This document shows positions 35,920 through 47,807 of a stretch of DNA of 64,000 nucleotides, one piece after another. The DNA lies in NCBI GenBank assembly GCA_951799425.1, contig OX637394.1, positions 9,976,501 to 10,040,500 on the forward strand, given 5' to 3'. This stretch comes from Ilex aquifolium (taxonomy: Eukaryota > Streptophyta > Magnoliopsida > Aquifoliales > Aquifoliaceae). The notes under the pieces were generated by a model, which was not told where the DNA came from, searched no databases, and saw only the letters and a list, made by a program, of their open reading frames with translations. A program made the position numbers and the translations under genes. The stretch's first letter is position 1. Every line of letters begins with the position of its first letter.

Positions 35920-36523
35920 TTAAGGACAAGTCATCCTTAACTCAGCTCAAGTTACGGTTATCAACCGTTGAATTCAAGGGAATAGTTGACACAAGTTTGA
36001 ATTCATTGTACTGTTTGGGTGCCACGAAAACTAAAGACAATTTATTCTTATATTTTTTAGCTAAATCACCTATAGGCTCATGAGATTTATTCAAATATCA
36101 ACTAAATACCATAATGCGAGTAAATATTAGGTGGAACGGTTATACTTTGTCGACTTCAACATTATCACGAGCTGTAACTATCTAATAGAAAAACTATAAA
36201 ATGTATAAAACAGACTCCACTACTTAACACACAGTAATTATGTATTATATAATTGAGTGGTTATAAATTTTTATAAAATTCACTTACAAATTTATTCAGT
36301 AAATAGTTATATCACGTAACACTGCTGCTTAGCGTAGCCGTTACCCAAATATTTTCTCCCATAATGCCCCCCCTCTCTCAAGAACCATCCATCCTTTTTT
36401 CTCTGCTCCGACTCAACTTTCATCCTCTATATTTGCATCTCAGTCTATGACTGGGTTGTGGTGGTCGGTGGTGGCGGTTCTCGGTTAGTGACTGTCCTAC
36501 AAATCCCAGCCTTCACATAGTTG
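35920..36523. other. Intergenic, no gene
   Basis: AT-rich spacer; nothing recognised before the PPR relic. Confidence 0.4.
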
Positions 36524-36704
36524 AAGTTTCTTTTGAACCAACTGCAGCAAATGCATGCAGACAAGTTCAGAGATGGCCTAGACTTCATCCAATTCCTTGT
36601 TACAAAGATCATTGAAAACCTACATCCTATTCGCCCGGAAACTGTTTGACAATATTCCTGAACCAACGGTCTTCCTCTTTAGGACAAGTGGTTTGGAATT
36701 CTAG
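36524..36704 (+). pseudogene. Frameshifted fragment of a pentatricopeptide repeat (PPR) gene
   Basis: One frame from 36524 reads KFLLNQLQQMHADKF...GLDFIQFLVTKIIEN, then the reading shifts after about 36620 to FARKLFDNIPEPTVFLF and ends at a stop at 36702-36704. The order matches the N-terminal start of PCMP-type PPR proteins: a Q-x-H-A helix, FLVTKI, then ARKLFD-x-IPEP-x-V-F. No further PPR motifs follow within the next kilobase and there is no ATG nearby, so this is a short non-functional relic. A 1- or 2-nt indel in the CTACATCC region explains the frame change, together with missing residues. Confidence 0.7.
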
Positions 36705-37255
36705 TGATAGTAACCTCCGGTTTTCTTGGTAACAGGTTTTTAGGGGTGGTGCAACACACATATATATATATACTGCAATAAAGGTTATTCGTTCATTTTG
36801 TGAATCCAACCATATGGGTTTTATACATTTCTTTTTTTCGATCAGGATATATGATTGATTATTAATCAAGAAATGCATGGCTGAAGATAAACTGAGGCTG
36901 AAATGAATGGCTAAGACGGACTAATATAGTGGATCTAAATGATTGGGACATAAGGCTTGGTTTGGTTTGATTTAAGATAAAGTGAGCATAAAACAATATA
37001 ATTTGGTGCCCGCCCTGTGGAGACTGTATTGAGAAACTCTGCTTGTTTCCTATTTTTGGACACCAAATAAACCAACTATGCCTTCACTCACCCCCTCCTT
37101 TTCAGCTATTCTGTCCGTTTTTCTCTCCCCCTCGTTCTCTCTTTTACAGCATCCTACATCCCAGATCCAACTCGTGAATCTCTCTCTCCCTTCATACCGA
37201 AAACTTGCAACCTTCTCATCAAGAAAAAAGAAGAAGAAAAGCAGGAAATTTTATC
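36705..37255. other. Promoter and 5' leader region of the NADPH oxidase gene
   Basis: No gene seen. CT-rich sequence from about 37080 to 37200 may be 5'UTR. No clear TATA box at the expected distance. Confidence 0.35.
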
Positions 37256-40200
37256 ATGGGATCAATTGAGAATGCAGAATTGACTAGAGGGGAGTCAGTA
37301 AAATGGATTCTTGAGAGTGTCGAGATTGATTATATGGTGGATGTGCCCATTGATAACCAACAGTCAGTGCCAGAAGGTCCAAATCAAAGATCTTTCAAGA
37401 GGAATGGCAGCAGTATTAGAAAGAGGAGTGGAGTTCAGAGTACCGTCCCTGGGATGCAAAGGCTACAATCAGGAGCGGATAGAGGGTTCAGAAGTTTACG
37501 GTTCCTCGACAGAACCACCACAGGGAAGGAAGGGGAAGCGTGGAAGGCCATCGAGAAACGTTTCAACCAATGTGCAGTTGATGGGAGGCTCTTTAGAGAC
37601 AAATTTGGAGCCTGCATTGGTATTCTTATTGAATTTCTTCTTATTAATATGGTTTCTCTGTTTTAATGATTCAAAAGCAAAAACTGGGTGTCATTTTTCT
37701 TGTAAAGGAATGGGAGACAGCAAGGAATTTGCAGTGGAGCTATTTGATGCCTTGGCAAGGCGAAGGAGGATCAATGCGGCAAATGGAATAACTCAGGAAG
37801 AACTAAGGCAGTTTTGGGAAGACATGTCAAATAAAGATGTTGATACACGGCTTCAATTATTCTTTGACATGTAAGGAACTCTCTTTCTCTCTCTCTTGGG
37901 TGTCGAGCAAACAAGTGCACAAATAAGTAAACATAGGGATCTTCCAGGTGTGACAAGAATGGTGACGGAAAGCTATCAGAGGATGAGGTGAAAGAGGTGA
38001 GGTAGTAAAACATCTGAATCCTTTTCTTCTTCCTTTACTATACATTAAACTTCTTACTATTGCTATGGAAAAGGTTTTAGTAATGAGTGCCTCGGCAAAC
38101 AAGCTTGCCAATTTTAAGAAACATGCTCCAACATATGCAGCCTTAATCATGGAAGAGCTTGATCCTGACCATTTGGGTTTTATAGAGGTGACAATGTGTT
38201 CAAACTCTTCTTCTTCTTCTTTTATCTTCTTAATCTTTTTCTTCTTATTTAATTTCTATACATAAAACAGATGTGGCAACTTGAAACTCTACTAAGAGGA
38301 ATGGTGAGTCCCGAAGAAGGCCATAAGTGGACCAAGCTCAAAACAGTGACTCTCGCAAAAAGCATGATTCCAAGGCAATATAGAACCCCAGTTAGCAAAT
38401 TCCTGTCTAAAGCCTCGGAAAAAATACATGAGAACTGGAGGAAGATATGGGTTCTCACATGGTGGTTATGCTTGAACTTGATACTTTTTACTTGGAAGTT
38501 CCTTGAATTCAGACAAAAAGATTTATTCCAAATAATGGGATATTGTTTATGCCTTGCCAAGGGAGCCGCTGAGACTATCAAGTTCAATATGGCTCTCATC
38601 CTTCTTCCTGTATGCAGAAGAACCCTTACCAAGCTCCGAGAAACATTCCTTGGCACCTTAATCCCTTTTGACGACAACATCAACTTTCACAAGTTAATTG
38701 CAGTAGGGATTGTTTTGGGGACTTCGGTTCATACTCTACAGCATGTAGCTTGCAATTTTGTAAGAATAACAACTTGCCCAAATAATGAATTTATTAGCAT
38801 CCTGGGAAGCCAGTTCAATTACAAGCAGCCAACTTATGGGGGCATGGTGGAAAGTATCCCTGGCGTAACTGGCATTTTAATGATCATCCTGATGACTTTC
38901 TCGTTCACGCTAGCAACACATTCATTCAGGAGGAATGCCATAACACTGCCATGGCCATTTCACCATTTAGCAGGGTTTAATGCTTTCTGGTATGCACATC
39001 ATCTTCTGGTACTTGCCTACGCCCTCTTGCTCATTCATGGATACTGCTTAATCTTTACCCAGGAATGGTACAAGAAGACGGTATGTCAGCTTTATATTTT
39101 TTCACCAACTTTAGAACTACATGCCAGCTTTTCATTATGCATAAACAGTTGAGCTATCTCGTCATACTCATTGAATTTTGAATCATACATGAAACACTGA
39201 ATAATAGGAGATTAGCAAATGATAGCATAGGATTCTGCTTAACCGATTGATATTGTTGGGACTAATCATCCTAGTGAACTAACCGCCACAATCTTTAAAG
39301 ATTATAAAGCGCAATGCTACTGTCGCTAATTGATTTTAGAAGCAATGGTGCGGGCTCTTACATTAAACAGTGGTATGAGATCCTGGGTCAGGGGTTCCAG
39401 TGACCCAAGTGTGGTTGCTGGGAAGATTGTTGGGTATGGGACCTGCAATCCACCCTTGTAAACTCATAGCGGTTAAACACCCTAGTGGAGTACTGGCTCA
39501 TTTCATTATTGAAGCTGAATATTCACGATTCTAACTTTATCTGTCTCTGAGCTATACCTAATAACCAATTCCACAATTCACAGATGCATGTGTAAAGTTA
39601 CTTTTGCACCAACATGTCCATCTCATTTAGATCTGTACTTCTTTCTTGAGTTTCTCCCCTCAATCATATATAAGATTTTACTAACATTCCATCTTAATTT
39701 TTCTTCCAGACTTGGATGTACCTCCTTATCCCGATGCTCTTCTATGCCAGTGAAAGAATTCTCACTGTTTATGACCATAATTATTGCGTCAACATGATCA
39801 AGGTTCTTATTAGCTATATCACTTGTGTTTTCTCTCAGAACTTTAATAACTTCCAAACCCAGCAAAACATTTGGACAATGCAGGCTATTATATATACAGG
39901 AAATGTTTTAGCACTTCATATGAGCAAACCTCCAGGATTCAAATACAAGAGTGGAATGTACCTTTTCGTCAAGTGTCTAGATATATCAAGTTTTGAATGG
40001 TAACATTATAAAATTATGAGTAAAATGTTGCCAATCCAGGAATATGTCTGTAGCTGATAGATAACCCACGTTTTAAACTTTTTTAGGCATCCATTCTCCA
40101 TCACTTCTGCGCCAGACGATGATTATTTGAGTGTCCACATACGTACTTTGGGAGACTGGACTACAGAGCTTAAGAACAGATTTGCTAAGGTAACGTGCTT

Positions 40201-42629
40201 ATACTCTGTTGCAATGCCTGAAGCCGTTTGTTATTTGTTTAGCCATGCCAATCGAGTCTTGTCATGTCACATTCAGATCTTGTCGTTTTCATTCGTGCTG
40301 ATAAAACAATTTGATAATGCATACAATGCCAGATAAACAAACATCAAATGAAAAAATGCTCATTTCCTTACAATATGAGCTAAATGGGTTATTATTCGTG
40401 GCTGACATTAACTTAACCCATTTATAATTTCTGTCGAGTCATGTCAAGTTCTTATCATGTTCTTGTCAATGGATAAAATTGACGCCCTTACTCATGCCCA
40501 GGTTGTTTGGCCCAAAGGGACACTCATATCTACTTGTTAAGAGACCCTCCCCAAAATTTGATCTAGGCACATGACATGATCAATGTTTTTTCACTTATTT
40601 ATCCAAAAGAACCCAAATTGCTGAGACGTTCACATGTTGCAACTGCTGCTGATGATAAATATAACTTGGTTACAGAATTATGATGTTTGTAGGACTCTGT
40701 TCATATTGTTGTCAAATAACTCCTAGAGTTTTCCCATGAATTTTGGCCATGACCATTCTTTGTATAAATACAGTGTCCACATGCCAACTCTTTGTTCTTT
40801 TACTTCTCTTTTTTTTTTTCTTCCTCTGAACTATTCTAAAGCCCAGAAATGCAGGCCTGTGAGCCTCAAGTTACACAACCAAGAAGGGGAAATCTGGTTA
40901 GAATGGAAACTCGAGCAAATTCAAATTACGAACAATCGCAGGCAGGGTAAGAAGGATCCAGGTCATGTTGCTAGTGATGCACATCTTTCTTTAAGTATTG
41001 TATCTGATAGTCCTTCTCTTTTGAGGCAGATTTCCAAGGATCATCATCAAAGGGCCTTATGGAGCTCCAGCTCAGAACTACAAGAAATATGACATCCTTT
41101 TACTCATAGGTCTGGGAATCGGAGCAACCCCCTTCATCAGCATTATTAAGGACCTTCTAAATAACATCAAACCAAGTAACACCCAAACGGTAAGTTAAAA
41201 GGTGAGGTAGCGTTATCTTTGTTAGTAACAGGTGGAAATATGAAATTATACCATGAAAATGAGAGTGTCAAATCTAGTCATTAACACAAATATGTCACAA
41301 GCCTGACGCGGCATGAACTCAATAATGGTAAGGCAAATGACACGAATAATAAATGGGCGGGTCCATTTTAAGCACAAATAACACCTAATTAGTATACATT
41401 AATGGGGATTTGCGCGGGGTAGAGTGTGTACAAATCTAACCTTTGACATTATTTGGCCAAAGTGGCTACCTTCAGGTTGAATCCACAACCTCAAGAAGAA
41501 GATATATGATTTTTTATTTTTTCATTTCTTGATCTATTCTTGTTCATTTAGTATTTTATGGGACACCATACAAAATCAACATAACATCATGACAAGACCT
41601 AAATATGATGAGCCGTGAAGGATTCAACTACTGCAGGAACACAAGAAAGTTCCAGAAAGAGCATATTTCTATTGGGTGACAAGGGAGCAAGGTTCCTTCG
41701 AATGGTTCAAAGGTGTCATGGATGACATTGCAGAGTATGATGTCAATGTGGGTTCTGAAACAAAAACTAGTCAGCTTCTCTTGCTCTTTCCTTCATTTAT
41801 ACAATCAATTGAATTATTTCTTATATGGGAGTTCGAATGTTGCAGCATGTAATCGAAATGCATAATTACTTGACCAGTGTGTATGAAGAAGGAGATGCGC
41901 GTTCTGCACTGATTGCCATGGTGCAGTCTTTGCAACACGCTAAGAATGGAATTGATGTTGTATCAGAAAGTCGGGTATTCACAAGTGACCCTCCACACAC
42001 TGTCATATTGAAAGGTTATTTTTTGGTACTGTACCGAAAGTTACAACAAAATCAGATAATTTGACGATTCAGTCATATGATGGGGTTGTTTGGGATCCAT
42101 CAGAATATTTTGGCATTGATCCCAACATTTTTGGAGTCGTAACTAACATTGTTTAATCTTAACGTAATATCAAACTAGTCGTAACTAGTCACTATTTACT
42201 TGTAACTTTTGGTACAATATCGACTTGGGTAAACCCCCCCCCCCCCCCTCTCTTCCACAACTGAATTATTCACTGACTTGCATTCCACTGCAACAGATAA
42301 GAACACATTTTGCAAGACCCAACTGGAAAAAAGTGTTCTCCCATTTGGCACATATTCATGGGTCGTCCCGGATTGGTAAGTGCAGTCCAAATTAATGTAT
42401 CCGTGATGCCAATAATATACAGATAGTAAATGCATTTTGAAGCTAAGAAACTACTAAGATTTCCAGGTCTAACAATTATGGTTTCTGCCTTTTATTATCT
42501 CTCATATTGTTCATTTCAGGTGTCTTCTACTGTGGGAGCCCTACGCTTACAAAACCACTCAAGAAGCTTTGCCAAGAATTTAGCCTAAATTCACCAACTC
42601 GCTTCCATTTTCACAAGGAGAACTTCTAG
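37256..42629 (+). CDS. RBOHE: Respiratory burst oxidase homologue (NADPH oxidase), RBOHE-like, 14 exons
   Basis: Exons: 37256-37619, 37708-37870, 37948-37996, 38074-38187, 38271-39080, 39710-39802, 39884-39999, 40087-40189, 40855-40946, 41030-41189, 41637-41747, 41846-41974, 42297-42375, 42520-42629. They give 2493 nt, 830 aa, in frame. EF-hand 1 is canonical (D178-x-N180-x-D182-x-K184, E189); EF-hand 2 near 222-233 is degenerate. The ferric-reductase membrane domain has haem-ligand pairs H370/H384 and H473/H486 with the 14- and 13-residue spacings of the family. FAD site HPFSITSAP (571-579), NADPH site GLGIGATP (662-669), YCGSP, and the C-terminus FHKENF are present. Plasma-membrane enzyme passing electrons from NADPH to apoplastic O2 to make superoxide, regulated by Ca2+ through the EF-hands. 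The [10 protein letters not shown] and [13 protein letters not shown] segments point to the E type. The N-terminus and the loop after KPSNTQT are short compared with Arabidopsis RBOHE as I remember it. Subclade assignment is from memory. Confidence 0.92.
42234..42248. repeat. C15 run in oxidase intron 12
   Basis: Fifteen C residues ahead of a CTCT tract, about 50 bp before the exon 13 acceptor. Homopolymers of this kind are also prone to assembly error. Confidence 0.85.
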
Positions 42630-42698
42630 AGTAGTTATGTGAAATGTCAACAACTTGCATACCAAGTGAGTAATCAATCTGATATGAGATCTCATAGA

Positions 42699-43716
42699 TA
42701 GGGATGACAGTGGACCGAAGCGGCGGCGGGGGTGTAGTCTTCATCCCCATACCTGCTTAAAAAAACTTCGCCCCGTCCCCAGTCCACCCCCGTTAACGGG
42801 TATAGTTTTCATCCCCATCCCCATCCCCATCCCCATCCCCATTCGCGGGTAAATTTGTAATCCACGCCCCGTCCCCACCTGCGCCCCCCGCCCAAGCGCA
42901 AGCCCAACATAATTTAACATTGTAAATAATCCAAAAAAATCAAAAAAATTGCATGTCACCGATTGAAAATTACAACATAATTCTTCTCATCAATAAGGAC
43001 TAGCATTTGGTATAATCAGTAGGCAAGAAATCTATCCAGCACTTTTCAAGCAAAAAGTCTATCCAACAATTTTCAAATAACAAAAATCATATTCAAGACG
43101 AATAAACTCAAAAATCAGTAAAAACAATATCTAACACTATAATTAGAATTCAACAAAGACCATATTCAAGTAGCATAAAATTAGAAAATTTAGAATATTT
43201 CATATCTAACACATAAAATCAGATGTAGCACACGAAAATTGCCGATCTAACACAAAAAAAAAAAATCAGAACAAGCAACATTTAAAAACCTCGTATCTAA
43301 CACACCATAGATTCGAAACAAAAACCCTTAATAGCTAACACAACACAAACTCTTAGATCTAACAAATCTCATCACAGATCTAACAAAAAGAATCACAGAT
43401 CTAACAAAAGCCAACAAAAAGAACACAAAAGCAATAGATCTTACCTTATTAGACAAAGAAAAAAAGTGGGCCACTGAATTTTGAAATTAACTTTATAGGT
43501 GAATGAGAATGGGATTGAGGTTTATGATCTTTTATATATATATGTCGCAGGTTAGTGGGGGCAGGGAGGGGCAGGGATGGGACGGAGGTAAGTGTCAGTT
43601 CATCCCCGCCTCCATCCCCGTATACGTCCACCGTCTACTACGTATGATCCATCCCCGATCCAAATAGGACGAGTTTAGACGAATATTTATTTTTCTCCAA
43701 TCCACTGTCATCCCTA
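42699..43716. mobile_element. 1018-bp non-autonomous hAT element downstream of the oxidase
   Basis: TAGGGATGACAGTGGA at the left matches the complement of TCCACTGTCATCCCTA at the right, giving a perfect 16-bp TIR. Flanks CTCATAGA and CTCATAAG agree in 6 of 8 positions, a decayed 8-bp duplication. The interior has a (CATCCC)n tract (about 42810-42842), GGGCGGGGA/TCCCCGC words and repeated ATCTAACA words near the right end. It begins 70 bp after the oxidase stop codon. Confidence 0.85.
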
Positions 43717-44602
43717 CTCATAAGTATTCCCTTTGAGTCATGAGTAGTGTGGCTTTTGGTGGAACAAAACTTTAGTGCTGAGGTGTTGGTTATCCTCCCA
43801 TCTTCCCTCCCTCACTTTTACTCTTTCTTTTCTTTTTTTTTTTTTTTTAATTTTTCAGAACATAGTCAGTAAGTTGCTAACTTTGGAAATGACACAAAGA
43901 TGCTACATAGCATCAGCGAGCAAGAGCAATCTTTTTCCTTCAAAAGGTATGCACAAAGAAGCTTTTTAAATCTTAAATTCTTTACAAGATGTCACAAGAA
44001 ACATGAAGTGAAATAGTCATAAATGATGTATTGACAAATTAGACAATATTAGTATTGTTGCATATGAAAAGACCAAAGAGTAATTTTAAAAGAAATTTAT
44101 TTTGGTATTTTGATAATGCTTTGGTTACTCTCTATTTTCAATTTCTTTCGTAAGTTTCTAAATTTGCACTTTTTTTTTTTTTTTTTGGGTTAGTAAATAT
44201 GCTCATATCCATGCTTTGTTGTAGTCTGCTGATGATTTATGCATAGACTTGTCTAAGAATCCTAGCCTCCTAGGGCAAACAAAGGCTGTATCTACATGTG
44301 CAAAGTTCTAATGTTGTACCTTGCAGCTTTTCCACATGTAGAGACAAGTCAATATCAATACAAAAAAAACCCTCCTCAAGCACAATGCAAATTTGATGTG
44401 GAAATAAACAGTGCGATCTAGATTGAGTACGAATTGCTAATTAGCCAATTGAGATCTTTCTCACTCCAGGGTCTAGAGACAGAAAACAAGAACCAACATG
44501 ATGAGTCATAGGTACAATGTCCAACAATAGCTACTACCTAGCTTTGAGAGAGAGAGAGAGAGAGAGAGCTAAGAGTTGGTGGAGTTGGAGCAAAAGATAT
44601 GC
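43717..44602. other. Intergenic between oxidase and WOX3
   Basis: No gene recognised. It contains T-runs near 43829-43848 and 44170-44186, a GA tract near 44546-44567, and presumably the 3'UTR of the WOX gene at the right end. Confidence 0.4.
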
Positions 44603-45972
44603 TTAGATGTGGCTAGTGCACTGGTCTTTGAGACTGGTTGCTGTGATGGGAAAGAGCTCTAGGGTTTTCATGGGTTTACTGCAACAAGGAGTGGTTGGAG
44701 TTGGACCCACATCCATCAGCATCAGCATCCTCCAATCACGACTGTACGTTCTGGGCATAGAATTTTCAATCTCAAACCTTTCTGGTTGATCCCCCTTCCA
44801 TGTGTAATTCATCATTTGTCTTGATGCATCTTCATCACCGCCCTAACCCAACACAATCAGTAGAGAATTCAAAAAAAAAAAAATTGTTTTAGTTACATGT
44901 CCTTCCCAGTTTTACGTGCAAAATCTTAGCTAGAATTTGCATGTTAGGTCTCTTCAAAACATAAAATAAACTTAACCAGAGATTATGATAATCACAGTTG
45001 TGTCAGAAACAAAGAAAATGACTGAAAATCACCAAGGCGAACAAATACCGATGCTTGCTTAAGTTGGAATCGCTAGAAATGATGTAACATCAAATATTTA
45101 TATATTTCAACAGGCCGGTCACCTTATATGTGGGCTAGATTTTGGGCCAAATACTTTAAATTTTTTTCTCTATTAGGGTGGCGAGTAGATTAGAATGCAT
45201 GTCTACTCTAATATTATCTAGAACCATCATATCATCTAAAAGTTTAAGGTATTGGTTAATATTTATATTCCTTCACAGTGCTCGTGGCCCGAGCGAGTTC
45301 ACCAGCATGTACTCTTGGATTTCAGATTCTACCTAGTTAACCCTCTATGCAGCAACATATCTTATGTAAGAACTATAAAGAGTGCCAATGATCCCCCAAA
45401 CTTCCATTCTATATGAACTCTTTTTTTTTTTCCCTGTTTTTTGAGGGGAGAGGAGGGACAGAGGGATGAAGTTCGAACCTGCAACTACTTGGGGTAGAAG
45501 TGTAAAGAACATTTTATGTGGACTCACACCTCGAACTCTACATGGACTCATATTTCATTATCATGTGTGTAAAGAACAAGAAACTCAGCACTACCTGTTG
45601 AAGAATCCCTGCCATGTTGTAGTGAGATAGCTGATGTACAGAAGAAGAAGCAGGACATTCAAGGTAGTGAAAAAGGTGGCTATGGGGATGGTGGTGGTGA
45701 TTTTGTTGATTATGTTGCTGCTGCTCATAGAGTTGTTGTTGGTGGAGTTGCTTACTGAGTTTTCTTCTGAGCTTCTGTCTGTCTCTTGCTTTGTGGTTCT
45801 GAAACCAGTAGAACACATTCTTACCTTCAATTTTGCCATAGCTTGAAAGGTGAGCAGTTATGTGTCGAATCTGAGAGGCGTTCGGGGTTCTTACACCACC
45901 TCTATACATCTCTTCTAAGATCATGAGCTGCTCTGGGGTTGGACACCACCTTGATGAAGCTGCCGGAGACAT
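44603..45972 (-). CDS. WOX3: WUSCHEL-related homeobox transcription factor, WOX3/PRESSED FLOWER type
   Basis: Exons 45972-45595 and 44842-44603 give 205 aa; the intron 45594-44843 (752 bp) begins GTAGTG and ends GGGTTAG, in phase 0. The WUS-type homeodomain covers about residues 6-71 ([17 protein letters not shown], then [20 protein letters not shown]), with the enlarged loops of plant WOX proteins. A Gln/His-rich stretch follows (78-102). Exon 2 carries the WUS box T186-L-E-L-F-P-I192, the repression motif that recruits TOPLESS-type corepressors, and the DW-rich segment that precedes it in WOX3. Extension of exon 1 into the intron would give a short protein without the WUS box. Role by family: nuclear repressor promoting lateral growth of leaf and floral-organ margins. 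The length is normal for WOX3. Confidence 0.92.
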
Positions 45973-46251
45973 TAGTACTCTCTTTTAGGTTGTGTTGTGG
46001 GGCTGTTGCACCAAATGCATGGAGGTTTAAGAGCTTCAAAGAGGGCAGAGGAGGAAAGAAAAAAGAGGATATAAATAGATAGACAGAGAGAGGAATTTAA
46101 GATACACACCTTGCATGCATGTGAGATAGGGAGAGAAGAGAGAGACAAAAGGGATGGAGAGAGAGAGAGCAAAGAACACGTAAGTACTAGGGCTGGTTGT
46201 CATGCTGATGTTTCCCCTGAGAGAGGCATTCAGTGAAATTTCAGACCAAGA

Positions 46252-46253
<2 letters not shown>
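45973..46253 (-). promoter_or_regulatory. 5' flank of the WOX3 gene
   Basis: On the gene strand this is CT-rich (several CTCTCTC runs at 46100-46170), consistent with 5'UTR or core promoter. No clear oriented TATA box was found. Confidence 0.35.

Positions 46254-46282
<29 letters not shown>
46254..46282 (+). repeat. G29 homopolymer upstream of WOX3
   Basis: Twenty-nine consecutive G on the plus strand (C29 on the gene strand), followed by AGGGGAGGGG, about 280-310 bp upstream of the WOX3 ATG. Confidence 0.85.
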
Positions 46283-46479
46283 AGGGGAGGGGTCTGTATG
46301 GAGGAGTCAGTGAAGACTTTGATGGTTGCTTGAATGATTCCATCATCATCAACCTATCAATTACTACACAGCAGAACGAGATTGCACAAAGTTAAAATGG
46401 AACAGTTCAAACATAGACAGGCACAGTCCAACTTTTTTGAAATGCTGGATGATTAAAAAAAGCTTAATTTAGGAAGCAA

Positions 46480-47095
46480 GGATAGAGATACGAGATTCGG
46501 ATATGATACGATACGGATACGGTGATACGATAAAATTTTAAAAAATAAAATATGGATTAGGATACATCTATATATATATATTTTTTATATTTGTACTATT
46601 ATGTAATGACTAAATATCTATAGTTTTTAATAATTATTTAACAACAATAAACAATATTAACAAGTTTTTATTTTAAACAAATTATCTATCGTCTAACTAT
46701 TATAGATCTACAAAGTGAACGTGATTAATTAAAAGAATAAGAACCAACATTTAATTAGATTATTTACTTAAAAGTATTTGTTTCTAAGATTATAGAGTAA
46801 TCAACTCATTTATACTCTTTAGACATTTGATAATGTATAATATAAAGAAAACACTCGTGTTTCTTCAAAGTCATATGAATATTTTTTAATGTATTGCATT
46901 GTATGTGAAATCAAAAAGAATGGGTAAAGATTAAAACTAAAAATTACGCATACTTCTCTGCATATAGAAATATCTGTGAAGTATCTGTATATTTTATTTA
47001 TTATTGGATACGTTTAGTATGTATCCGATACATATCATTGAGCATCCGACAAGTATCATATCCGATATGGAAACGTCGACCTTAACAAAATATCT
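46480..47095. mobile_element. TIR element with GATACG repeats
   Basis: The left end has GGATATGATACGATACGG and the right end TACATATCATTGAGCATCCG...TATCATATCCGATATGG; the right text reversed reads GGATATGATACTTGTCGG, matching the left end. The interior is AT-rich and non-coding. No duplication could be fixed. Confidence 0.5.
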
Positions 47096-47486
47096 GTGTT
47101 TCATAAAACTTAATAGTACACAAGATTCTCACCACTACGATGCAGGATCTAGGAAGATTGAAACAAAAAAAGTGGAACTAAAGGAAAATCCTAACTTTTA
47201 TGCTATGATTCCCATTGTCCAAACAAGCTAGGTCTAATCCACCTCAAAAACTAGATGCATCATAATATGAGAAGTGTTTTATTGCCAACAGTCTTATATA
47301 TCTGCTGACTGCTGTTTGAATAATTTATGACTGCGCATTAATTAGTACAATTATCTGTTAATGCATTTGTTATAAAGTGGTGAAGACAACTCCAAAAACC
47401 TACTGTGAGGGCTACTTTGTAACATTCAAACATGGCTTACATTATTGTAGACACTAAAAGTTATGGGGTTCAACCACCGTCTTGAA

Positions 47487-47807
47487 GGGGCTATCTCACA
47501 TCGGATAGCCTTAGGGTGTGTGTGTGTGTGTTTATAAGGCTTCTACAAACTTCACCTTTTAAGGTGTTGTTTGTAGTTGTCATTCGATAAAAAAAAACAG
47601 TAAGTTTCAGGGTGGACCGGTTGTGGGCTCTGTTCACCTCCCTCTTTGGGCCTGACCATAGGTTGGGTGAGGCTTTACGGCTTGGGTGGGATGGGGTAGG
47701 GGCTATCCCACATCGGATAGCCTTAGGGTGTGTTTGTGTGTTTCTAAGGCTTCTGTAAACTTCACCTTTTAAGGTGTTGTTTGTAGTTGTCCTTCGATCA
47801 AAAAAAT
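47487..47807. repeat. Two direct repeats of about 110 bp, possible miniature LTR element
   Basis: Copies at about 47487-47597 and 47697-47807 share GGGGCTAT-C-ACATCGG, ATAGCCTTAGGGTGTGT, TAAGGCTTCT, AACTTCACCTTTTAAGGTGT and TTGTAGTTGTC, separated by about 100 bp. The spacer ends in a purine-rich GGGATGGGGTAGGGG just before the second copy, as a polypurine tract would. CCACATCGG text near a start is common in small plant TRIM/SMART retroelements. TG/CA ends were not found, so plain tandem duplication is an alternative. Confidence 0.5.

Noticed and set aside
42741-42959. 72-codon frame with MGMGMG repeat
   Set aside because: Translation of the CATCCC tract inside the hAT element.
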